Of a stretch of DNA of 5,677 nucleotides, positions 1 through 5,642 are shown one piece after another (position 1 is the stretch's first letter; the number at the start of each line of letters is the position of its first letter). The position numbers were made by a program, and so were the translations under genes. The DNA is taken from contig CAJONL010000125.1 in NCBI GenBank assembly GCA_905235875.1, forward strand, positions 1 through 5,677, written 5' to 3'. The notes beneath the pieces are model-generated. The model did not search any database. It was not told the origin of the DNA and saw only the letters and a list, made by a program, of their open reading frames with translations. The stretch comes from an uncultured Bacilli bacterium (lineage in GTDB: Bacteria; Bacillota_I; Bacilli_A; RF39; UBA660).

Positions 1-40
1 ATTATTAGCAATTAAATTTGCAATAGGTTTAGATAAATAA
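1..40 (+). CDS. Possible C-terminal end of an upstream gene (partial)
   Basis: One plus-strand frame is open from position 2 and reads LLAIKFAIGLDK before a TAA at 38-40; the other two plus frames stop within the first 15 bases. The peptide is compositionally normal for a protein end. A terminator-like hairpin follows 22 bases later, as expected after the last gene of a plus-strand unit. Twelve residues are too few to identify a family. The frame could be open by chance, so this is an inference from frame and context only. Confidence 0.4.
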   Translation, partial: LLAIKFAIGLDK

Positions 41-62
41 AAAAATTAAAGAATAATATAAT

Positions 63-86
63 GGAGAGTTTAACAATTCTCTTTTT
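63..86 (+). terminator. Rho-independent terminator of the upstream unit
   Basis: GAGAGTT (64-70) pairs with AATTCTC (75-81) around a TAAC loop. One pair is a G.T wobble, and G63 and T82 can add a second wobble pair. Five T residues follow directly (82-86). The opposite strand has no T-tract after the hairpin, so it works only for plus-strand transcription. It probably ends the gene whose stop may lie at 38-40 and insulates the leader downstream. Confidence 0.6.
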
Positions 87-146
87 ATATGGTATATTTT
101 TTTACTATTTATAATAATTTAAATAAAGTGTTTGAATTATTAATAT

Positions 147-190
147 AAAACTATATAACTAATTAATAATAAAATCCAAAATATAGTTTT
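147..190. repeat. 10-bp perfect inverted repeat in leader
   Basis: AAAACTATAT at 147-156 is the exact reverse complement of ATATAGTTTT at 181-190, with a 24-base spacer. The right arm runs into TTTTTCTTTT, so as RNA it would resemble a weak terminator with a large loop. As DNA it could be an operator over the candidate -10 at 154-159. Chance is a serious alternative at this base composition. Confidence 0.4.
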
Positions 191-213
191 TCTTTTAAGA
201 AAGTGTATATTCA

Positions 214-280
214 TTACATTAATAATAATTAGAATAATTAATTATAATAATTTAATGTAAATAATAATGTATTTTTACAT
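214..280. repeat. Nested inverted repeats with alternative pairing
   Basis: TTACATTAA (214-222) is the exact reverse complement of TTAATGTAA (252-260). The second arm overlaps ATGTAAA (255-261), which is the exact reverse complement of TTTACAT (274-280). A further ATGTA lies at 267-271. The middle arm can therefore pair left or right but not both ways at once. The stems are almost all A-T, so RNA folds would be weak. The repeats end about 45 bases before the -10 of the operon promoter, so an operator is also possible. Confidence 0.45.
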
Positions 281-301
281 ATATTATTTTGTCATAATTT
301 C

Positions 302-330
302 TTTAGTTATTTAAGGTTTTATGATATAAT
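302..330 (+). promoter_or_regulatory. Extended -10 sigma-A promoter of the four-gene operon
   Basis: A perfect extended -10 is present: TG at 322-323, one base, then TATAAT at 325-330. The best -35 at a 17-base spacer is TTTAGT (302-307), which matches TTGACA weakly; the extended -10 makes a weak -35 tolerable. Transcription would start near 337, where the ribosome-binding site AAGGTGAT (337-344) begins, giving a 5' leader of only about 11 bases before the ATG at 348. No other convincing promoter was seen before the following three genes. Confidence 0.65.
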
Positions 331-347
331 TTTGTTAAGGTGATTTT

Positions 348-1277
348 ATGAGTGTTAAAACTTTTAAAACTTTAGATGAACAAATAGAAATTTTAAAAAG
401 AAAAGGGCTTATAATTAACAATGAAGATTTTGCTAAAGATGTACTTTTAAGGGAAAATTACTTTTTCTTAAATGGTTATCGTTATCCTTTTGTTAAATCT
501 AGAAATGAAAAGATATACATAGGTAGTACTACTTTTGAAGAATTATATAGTTTATTTCTATTTGATAGAAAACTACGTAATGTCTTATTTAAAAATATAT
601 TACTTATAGAAAACAACCTTAAATCTATTATTTCTTATCAATTATCTAAAAAATATGGATATCGTGAAAAAGAATATTTATCTTTAGAAAATTTTGATAT
701 TAATAGAGAGAAAAAAAGACAAGTAAAAGATTTAATTAATAAGATGAAAAGACAAATTAAAAATAATGCACCAGTTCATAGTGCTACTAAACATTATCTT
801 GATAATTATGGATATATACCACTTTGGGTTTTAGTTAAAGTTTTATCATTTGGAGTAGTTTCAGAGCTGTTTGATATATTAAAAAAAGAAGATAGGGATG
901 TAATACTTGATATATATGATATAGACTTTAAATCTTTTTCTATATATCTAGATCTTCTTGCAAATTATAGAAATTTATGTGCACATGAAGATATAGTTTA
1001 TGAAAATAGAACTCAAAAGTATATTGATGGTACTAAGTATCATGAATTACTTGGAATAGAAAAGATTGATGATAAATATGTAAGTGGCACTAATGATTTA
1101 TTTGCTCTAATGATTATATTTAAAAAGGTACTTAAAAAAGAAGAATTTGATTTACTAGTCGATGAAATTAATTTTTTAATTGAAGATTTAGATTATAATT
1201 TAAAATCTATTCCAATTAGTAAGGTATTGGATAGAATGGGATTTCCTAATAATTGGAAAGAACTTAAGGAAATCTAG
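348..1277 (+). CDS. Abi_2 family (AbiD/AbiF-like) HEPN-type abortive infection protein
   Basis: A 309-residue soluble protein of the Abi_2 family, which includes the lactococcal phage-abortive proteins AbiD and AbiF. Visible family signatures, in order, are the TLDEQIEILKRKGLII start (8-23), NYFFLNGYRYPF (37-48), the YIGSTTFEELYSLFLFDRKLR block (57-77), IENNLKS (87-93), PLWVLVKVLSFGVVSELF (158-175) and RNLCAH (208-213). The last fits the Rx4-6H motif of HEPN ribonucleases, with R208 and H213 as the predicted catalytic pair. By family knowledge it would cut or bind RNA and arrest growth on phage infection; that activity is inferred here. The length is normal and there is no signal peptide or membrane segment. 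The ATG has a good AAGGTGAT site at 337-344 and an in-frame TAA at 336-338, so the start is secure. It heads an operon with htrA 19 bases downstream, an unusual neighbour for a defence gene. A HEPN-type regulator of host RNA is the alternative role. Confidence 0.85.
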   Translation: MSVKTFKTLDEQIEILKRKGLIINNEDFAKDVLLRENYFFLNGYRYPFVKSRNEKIYIGSTTFEELYSLFLFDRKLRNVLFKNILLIENNLKSIISYQLSKKYGYREKEYLSLENFDINREKKRQVKDLINKMKRQIKNNAPVHSATKHYLDNYGYIPLWVLVKVLSFGVVSELFDILKKEDRDVILDIYDIDFKSFSIYLDLLANYRNLCAHEDIVYENRTQKYIDGTKYHELLGIEKIDDKYVSGTNDLFALMIIFKKVLKKEEFDLLVDEINFLIEDLDYNLKSIPISKVLDRMGFPNNWKELKEI

Positions 1278-1296
1278 TGCAGGGGAGTTGTTATAA

Positions 1297-2460
1297 ATGA
1301 ATAATGAAGAAAAGGGAAATGTTGAAGTTACTAAAAATAATGATAATTTAAATTATAAAGTTGACACATATAAAATGGATTTTGGTTCTAAGAAATTTAA
1401 GAATATTCTTATTATAATTTTCATACTTTTTATAGTACTTGCAGTACTTAGTTCTTTAAAAGGATGTGGAAATAAAGATATTAGTCTTACTAATATTAGT
1501 TCCAAAACAAAAGCTACTGATGGAGTAAGTGCTGGTGTTTCAAAAGTATATGACTCGGTAGTTTATATTTCAAGTTATAGTGGTAATAAAAAAACTACTA
1601 CTGGTACTGGTTTTGTTTATAAAAAAAGAGGTGGCAGAGCTTATGTGATTACGAATTATCATATTGTCCAAAGAAGTGATTCGGCAAAAGTAGTTTTATC
1701 TAGTGGTAAAGCAGTTACAGGTAAATATTTAGGTGGAGATAAATACTTAGATATTGCAGTTTTATCAATTCAATCTAGAACTTCTTTAAAAGTTGCAGAC
1801 TTTGGAAGTAGTAAAAATACTCCTCTTGGGGCAACACTTTTTACAGTAGGCACACCTTTAGGTGATGAATATCAAGGCACAGTTACAAAAGGTATTTTAT
1901 CTGGTAAAGATAGAATGGTTAGTGTAAATGTTGCAGGAGAACGTGATGACTATGTCATGAAAGTATTACAAACTGATGCTGCGATGAGCCCAGGTTCAAG
2001 CGGGGGACCACTTTGCAATTCTAACGGTCAAGTAATTGGAGTAAATTCAATGAAATTTGTTAATACTGATATTGAAGGTATGGCTTTTGCAGTGCCTATA
2101 GAGGATGTAAATAAGTATTTAGACACTTTTGAAAAAGGAAGAGATATTAAGAGACCTTATCTTGGTATTAATATGCTTAATATGAGTGAAAAAGATGAAC
2201 TTAGAAGTAATAGTCTTAATAGTCTAGCTAATTCATCAAATACTAATGGTATAGTTGTTGTAGCAGTGAAGGGAAATAGTCCTAGTTATGGAAAATTAGA
2301 AAGAGGAGATGTTATTACTAAACTAAATGGAACAACAGTAACTGATATTGCTCATTTAAGACATGAATTATTTAACTATAAAAGTGGTGATACTGTATCT
2401 TTAACTTTTGATAGGGAGGGCAGTACAAAAACAGTAAAAGTAATACTTACTAGTAATTAA
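1297..2460 (+). CDS. htrA: Membrane-anchored HtrA/DegP-type serine protease with one PDZ domain
   Basis: A 387-residue S1C-family protease/chaperone predicted to degrade misfolded proteins on the outer face of the membrane. A hydrophilic N-terminus (1-35) precedes one membrane segment (about 36-54), giving an N-in, C-out anchor. The trypsin-like domain (about 80-275) has the complete triad: H122 in TNYHIVQ, D152 in YLDIAVL and S235 in SPGSSGGPL. The usual GNSGG is GSSGG here. A C-terminal PDZ domain spans about 285-387 (PYLGI, GDVITKLNG). Length and order match the Firmicutes HtrA/HtrB class. LKGC (54-57) just after the membrane segment faintly resembles a lipobox, but lysine at -2 argues against lipidation. 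The ATG follows AGGGGAG (1281-1287) by 9 bases. It lies 19 bases after the Abi_2 gene and 22 before popT, so co-transcription is likely. Orthologues are often controlled by envelope-stress two-component systems; no such operator is recognisable here. Confidence 0.93.
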   Translation: MNNEEKGNVEVTKNNDNLNYKVDTYKMDFGSKKFKNILIIIFILFIVLAVLSSLKGCGNKDISLTNISSKTKATDGVSAGVSKVYDSVVYISSYSGNKKTTTGTGFVYKKRGGRAYVITNYHIVQRSDSAKVVLSSGKAVTGKYLGGDKYLDIAVLSIQSRTSLKVADFGSSKNTPLGATLFTVGTPLGDEYQGTVTKGILSGKDRMVSVNVAGERDDYVMKVLQTDAAMSPGSSGGPLCNSNGQVIGVNSMKFVNTDIEGMAFAVPIEDVNKYLDTFEKGRDIKRPYLGINMLNMSEKDELRSNSLNSLANSSNTNGIVVVAVKGNSPSYGKLERGDVITKLNGTTVTDIAHLRHELFNYKSGDTVSLTFDREGSTKTVKVILTSN

Positions 2461-2482
2461 TAAAAAATATTTTGGAGGTTCT

Positions 2483-3367
2483 ATGAGTTATTTAATAAAT
2501 GGTATTAGAGGATTTTTTATGGCCTTAGCAGATTCTGTACCTGGCGTTTCTGGTGGAACAGTTGCTTTTATATTAGGATTTTATGATAAATTTATAAATA
2601 GCCTTGAAGGCTTAATTTATGGAAATAAAAATATAAAAATTGAATCTATTAAGTTTTTAATAAAACTAGGTATAGGTTGGGTAATTGGAATGGGAAGTGC
2701 TTCAGTAGTATTAAGTCATTTATTTGAAACAAATATATATGAAATAAGTTCATTATTCCTTGGATTTATTATTTTTGCAATACCATATATTATTAAAACA
2801 GAAAAAGAAAGCATTAAAGGTAAATATAAAAATTTAGTATTTTTACTTTTTGGTATTATACTTGTAGCTTTAATAACTTATCTAAATACTAAAGTAAATA
2901 CTAATGGAGTAGATGTATCTAAACTAAGCTTATTTTTAGTAATTCAAATATTTGTTGCAGGAATATGCGCTATTAGTGCCATGGTCCTTCCTGGAATATC
3001 TGGTTCTACATTATTATTAATATTTGGCCTTTATATTCCAATTATGAACTGTATTAAAGAATTAATAAAAATGAATTTTAGCGTTTTACCAGTATTAATT
3101 ATTTTTGCTCTTGGTGTTATAGTTGGTGTAACTTTAATAATAAAACTTGTTAAAAAGTGCTTAGAAAATCATAGAAGTGCTACTATATATTTTATATTAG
3201 GCTTAATGATAGGATCATTTTATGCAATAATAATGGGGCCTACTACTTTAGAAGTTCCAAAAGCTCCTATTAGCTTTTCAAGTTTTAGTATATTTTTCTT
3301 TATAATAGGTGGATTAGTTATATATGGACTTGAAAGATTTAGTATTAAATTCAAAGATAAGGAATAA
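2483..3367 (+). CDS. popT: DUF368 family undecaprenyl-phosphate translocase (PopT-like)
   Basis: A 294-residue polytopic membrane protein of the DUF368 family. Recent work named members PopT and showed that they return undecaprenyl phosphate across the cytoplasmic membrane, recycling the carrier for peptidoglycan and teichoic acid synthesis. The N-terminal signature GIRGFFMALADSVPGVSGGT is at 7-26. A second, related PGISGST lies at 170-176, exactly 150 residues after PGVSGGT (20-26), which shows the internal duplication expected of an inverted-repeat transporter. Hydrophobic segments lie at about 56-80, 87-104, 117-134, 148-166, 172-190, 201-221, 233-251 and 266-283; some would be re-entrant. 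The length is normal. GGAGG (2474-2478) lies only 4 bases before the ATG, a short but usable spacing, and the start fits the family's conserved N-terminus. It sits between htrA and the unknown TGWC gene, 18 bases before the latter. The family assignment is firm; the transport role comes from homologues. Confidence 0.9.
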   Translation: MSYLINGIRGFFMALADSVPGVSGGTVAFILGFYDKFINSLEGLIYGNKNIKIESIKFLIKLGIGWVIGMGSASVVLSHLFETNIYEISSLFLGFIIFAIPYIIKTEKESIKGKYKNLVFLLFGIILVALITYLNTKVNTNGVDVSKLSLFLVIQIFVAGICAISAMVLPGISGSTLLLIFGLYIPIMNCIKELIKMNFSVLPVLIIFALGVIVGVTLIIKLVKKCLENHRSATIYFILGLMIGSFYAIIMGPTTLEVPKAPISFSSFSIFFFIIGGLVIYGLERFSIKFKDKE

Positions 3368-3385
3368 ATAGAAAGCTGGTTATAA

Positions 3386-4867
3386 ATGAATTATTCAGGG
3401 GAAAGATTTTTGCTTGGTATCTATAGAGATTTATATAATAAAAAAAGTGTAAAAAAGTCTGGTGATTTAGGTGATACCAAGTTCGAGCTTATTAGAAAAT
3501 ATTTAGATAGAATTGAAAATAGTACTTTACCTTTTAAGGATAATAATGAAGAACTAAAGAAGTATATTAAAAATCGGTATTATGATAGATATGTTATAAA
3601 ATATGAGAATATTTCTAAAGATTATAGTGAACAAAAAAAGAAAAGTATAATAGAAAATCAAAAGAAGAGTTTAGATTTATGGATAGATTTCTTAATGAAT
3701 GATCAAATGTATCCTATGTGGCTTAAATATTGGACTTTAAAAAGTATAACAAAAATGGGGAAATATGATAAAGTAAAAGAAAAATTTAGTAAAAGAACTA
3801 AAAATACTATTTCATCTTTTCCAGAGTTTAATAGTGATATAATTATTAATTTGTACGAATATATTATAAATTATATAAATGGTAATTGTGGTAATGATAA
3901 TACTTTAAATAAACTTATCGAAGATGGTAATTTTTCTAATATGTATGCATATAGTTTTGAGAATTATTTTAAAAATAATATAAACTATATTGATGGAATT
4001 TGGAAAAAGTATTCATACTCTGATTTTGATATTTTAATGAATGATATAAGTAATAAAAATACAGGTTGGTGTATAACTGAGCCATATGATGCTGTAGAAT
4101 TTTTAAAATTAGGTGATTTTAATATTTACTTTTTGAAAGATAAGAATAATAATTATACGCTTCCTAGAGTATGTATTAGAGATGTCCTAGGTAGTATTAT
4201 GGAAATAAGGGGAATTCTTCCTCATCAGAATGTTGAATATGCTCTTCTTGATTTAATAGATAAAAAATTAGAAGAATATCCGAATGGGGATCAGTTTAAA
4301 CCATTGGTTTTTGATGCTAAAAAGAGCAAAATAATAAATGAAAAAATTAATAACAATATTGAGTTAAATAGGGAAGAATTAATATATTTATATGAAATTA
4401 AAAGAAGAATTAGTTACTTTGGAAGAATAAGTAATATTGATGTATCTAGTATTAAAGAAAAAAGAGATATCTATAGAGATTTATCTGATATATTTATGAT
4501 AGATAAAAAGAGTATAGGGACTAATCCTAGTGATTTACAAAATCCATATTTAAAATGTTATTATGGTGATATTATTGATAAAGAAACGATTTCTATTAAA
4601 GACTTTTACATACCTGAAATAGTTGTAGGCAGTATTGTACTTCCTAATATAAAGAACTCTAAACCTTTTTCCAATTTAGAATATGTATGTGGAAGAGTTG
4701 GATTATATAATTTAGATGATACAAGTCATTTAGATAATTTAAAGTTTGTAAGAGATTACATAGCTCTAGGAGATAACTTTGATTTTAGTTATTTACAAAA
4801 TTTAGATGAGGAAAGTAATCTTTTAATAAATGGTATTACAAGAAAGAAAAAGAATATAAAGATATGA
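3386..4867 (+). CDS. Unknown protein with a central TGWC motif and LRR-like C-terminus
   Basis: A 493-residue soluble, charged, Asn/Lys/Ile-rich protein with no signal peptide or membrane segment. I do not know its function. The N-terminal half looks helical, with IYRDLYNKK (12-20), YYDRYVIKYENIS (65-77) and SIIENQKKSLDLWIDFL (87-103). A central block reads NTGWCITEP (225-233), then GDFNIYFLKDKNNNYTLPRVCIRD (243-266) and IMEIRGILPHQNVE (271-284). This pattern resembles uncharacterised proteins of other bacteria and the TGWC region of PcfJ-like mobile-element proteins; I recall this rather than having checked it. The C-terminus (about 408-475) repeats short hydrophobic strands with a G-x-hydrophobic rhythm (IVVGSIVLP, VCGRVGLYNL, VRDYIALGD), suggesting a leucine-rich or beta-solenoid tail. 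The ATG at 3386 has no good ribosome-binding site; a TTG at 3410 has one. It is last in the operon and ends in TGA, 56 bases before the terminator stem. Confidence 0.85.
   Translation: MNYSGERFLLGIYRDLYNKKSVKKSGDLGDTKFELIRKYLDRIENSTLPFKDNNEELKKYIKNRYYDRYVIKYENISKDYSEQKKKSIIENQKKSLDLWIDFLMNDQMYPMWLKYWTLKSITKMGKYDKVKEKFSKRTKNTISSFPEFNSDIIINLYEYIINYINGNCGNDNTLNKLIEDGNFSNMYAYSFENYFKNNINYIDGIWKKYSYSDFDILMNDISNKNTGWCITEPYDAVEFLKLGDFNIYFLKDKNNNYTLPRVCIRDVLGSIMEIRGILPHQNVEYALLDLIDKKLEEYPNGDQFKPLVFDAKKSKIINEKINNNIELNREELIYLYEIKRRISYFGRISNIDVSSIKEKRDIYRDLSDIFMIDKKSIGTNPSDLQNPYLKCYYGDIIDKETISIKDFYIPEIVVGSIVLPNIKNSKPFSNLEYVCGRVGLYNLDDTSHLDNLKFVRDYIALGDNFDFSYLQNLDEESNLLINGITRKKKNIKI
3397..3412 (+). promoter_or_regulatory. 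Internal Shine-Dalgarno and alternative TTG start of the TGWC gene
   Basis: AGGGGA (3397-3402) lies 7 bases before an in-frame TTG at 3410-3412 (Leu9 of the longer form). The sequence before the ATG at 3386, GAAAGCTGGT, matches the anti-Shine-Dalgarno poorly, unlike every other gene here. A TTG-initiated form of 485 residues is therefore possible. The residues lost (MNYSGERF) include no recognisable motif. Confidence 0.35.
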
Positions 4868-4922
4868 ATTTTTTAATAAGTTAAGATATTATAGTAAAAA
4901 TTATGTTATAAAATGTAAATAA

Positions 4923-4957
4923 AAAAAGGTACTTAAGTTAAAATTAAGTATCTTTTT
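4923..4957. terminator. Bidirectional Rho-independent terminator between convergent genes
   Basis: A 14-bp stem pairs 4923-4936 with 4944-4957 around a 7-base loop (GTTAAAA). The core is GGTACTTAA against TTAAGTATC with one G.T wobble on the plus strand. It is flanked by seven A residues (4921-4927) and five T residues (4953-4957), so each strand ends in a U-tract. It terminates the plus-strand operon and the minus-strand HD gene, whose stop codon (4956-4958) lies inside the structure. On the minus strand the wobble becomes a C.A mismatch, but the U-tract there is longer. Confidence 0.8.
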
Positions 4958-5480
4958 AAATGAAACAACTTGGTAACAAAGTAAGAATAAATAATGAGTA
5001 TGTTGTAAATTTAGTATTAGCACTTTTTAATAATTTTAATGCTTTAGCATCACTAAATGTTTCTTTTGTTGCACAATATTTATCTGCTAAACATAATATT
5101 ATACTTTCTTTATATTTTGGAATACTTTTTCCTAAAGGAAACATATGAGATAAAATCATATTTTCTTCTTTTTCGTTGAGTCCAAAATCACGTTTAGCAT
5201 TTTGCATAGCTATTTTTGGATGAACAAAACCATGTAAACCATCTATTTCTTTATTATTATCATGCCAATCATATAAAAAATAATCATGTAAAAGTGCTCC
5301 TTTTACAAGTGAATTATAATCTATATTTAAATGTAATTTATTAGCTATTCTTACACAAGTTTTAGCAACATTTACTGAGTGATCATATACTGTGAAAGAA
5401 CCATGTTGCATAAATTTTTGCTCTTCTTTAAATAGACTTTCATTTGTTATTTTGTTATATAAATATATATTCTTAATCAT
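4956..5480 (-). CDS. HD-domain protein, probable phosphohydrolase
   Basis: A 174-residue cytoplasmic HD-superfamily protein. Expected metal ligands and catalytic residues are visible: H34 in VYDHSVNVA, the H65-D66 doublet in GALLHDYFLYDWH, H83 and H87 in GLHGFVHPKIA, H112 in ILSHMFPLG and D133 in LADKYCATKE. This arrangement is the compact single-domain HD type common in Clostridia and Bacilli. By family it should hydrolyse a phosphoester, perhaps of a nucleotide, but the substrate is unknown. The length is usual for the class, so the protein looks complete. AAGGAG (5486-5491, minus strand) is 5 bases before the ATG, preceded by a strong promoter (5507-5535). It is a single-gene unit, convergent with the operon and divergent from the amidase gene. 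The C-terminal residues (about 157-174, TKFTTYSLFILTLLPSCFI region) are unusually hydrophobic for an HD protein tail and could be a divergent end. Confidence 0.88.
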   Translation of the reverse strand: MIKNIYLYNKITNESLFKEEQKFMQHGSFTVYDHSVNVAKTCVRIANKLHLNIDYNSLVKGALLHDYFLYDWHDNNKEIDGLHGFVHPKIAMQNAKRDFGLNEKEENMILSHMFPLGKSIPKYKESIILCLADKYCATKETFSDAKALKLLKSANTKFTTYSLFILTLLPSCFI

Positions 5481-5506
5481 AATTTCTCCTTAAAACCTTA
5501 TAGATA

Positions 5507-5535
5507 ATTATACATTTTTAGACTATATTAATCAA
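5507..5535 (-). promoter_or_regulatory. Sigma-A promoter of the HD gene
   Basis: Read on the minus strand, TTGATT (5530-5535) and a perfect TATAAT (5507-5512) are separated by 17 bases. The predicted start is near 5500, about 20 bases before the ATG at 5480, and the AAGGAG site falls between. This is the best match to a sigma-A consensus in the window. Confidence 0.75.
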
Positions 5536-5594
5536 TATGTACTTTGAAAAAAAATATTCTTTTACATTATATTAAAATTTTTTAAATCTATTAT

Positions 5595-5623
5595 TTGTGA
5601 CAAAAAACTATATTTTTCATAAT
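5595..5623 (+). promoter_or_regulatory. Sigma-A promoter of the amidase gene
   Basis: TTGTGA (5595-5600) and CATAAT (5618-5623) are 17 bases apart, with 4/6 and 5/6 matches to the consensus. Transcription would begin near 5630, directly before the ribosome-binding site AGGTGAT (5631-5637), so the leader is only about 13 bases. It is back-to-back with the HD promoter; the two -35 boxes are about 60 bases apart. Confidence 0.6.
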
Positions 5624-5642
5624 ATATTTTAGGTGATAATTT

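Larger units (their letters stand above)
87..347. other. Extremely GC-poor intergenic leader upstream of the Abi_2 gene
   Basis: No supportable protein gene lies here. G+C is about 12% by hand count (29 of 250 bases in 87-336), well below the flanking genes. The region contains a 10-bp inverted repeat (147-156/181-190), a nested set of TTACAT/ATGTAA arms (214-280), AAT-rich low-complexity sequence, and the promoter of the downstream operon at its right end. A weak candidate internal promoter, TTGAAT (132-137) with TATAAC (154-159) and a 16-base spacer, could drive a small RNA. Such matches arise easily by chance in DNA this AT-rich. A structured RNA upstream of abiF-type genes is known from the literature, so a non-coding RNA here is plausible but not shown. 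Confidence 0.5.

Noticed and set aside
61..114. Hydrophobic 17-residue open frame (MESLTILFLYGIFFYYL) resembling a small membrane toxin
   Set aside because: It has only a poor purine stretch upstream and its first codons are the terminator hairpin at 63-86; AT-rich sequence readily gives Phe/Leu/Ile/Tyr codons by chance.
89..148. Second short open frame of 19 codons in the leader
   Set aside because: There is no ribosome-binding site (the bases before it are the T-tract of the terminator) and the composition is that expected of random AT-rich DNA.
4865..4867. TGA stop of the TGWC gene as a possible tryptophan codon (Mycoplasma-type code)
   Set aside because: All recognisable tryptophans in the window use TGG, no gene has an internal in-frame TGA, and reading through would add only two codons before TAA.
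4960..5148. Plus-strand open frame of 62 codons
   Set aside because: It lies entirely antisense to the HD-domain gene, has no ribosome-binding site, starts within the terminator flank and shows no recognisable family; the HD motifs on the minus strand explain the open frame.
287..5605. TTTTGTCA (287-294) and its complement TGACAAAA (5598-5605) near two promoters as a shared operator
   Set aside because: Only two 8-base matches in opposite orientation and at different distances from the -10 boxes; too weak to support.
147..5613. Recurring ACTATAT/ATATAGT words near intergenic promoters (150, 181, 5522, 5607) as a regulon motif
   Set aside because: The same words also occur inside coding sequence (in the Abi_2 and TGWC genes), so their frequency fits base composition.
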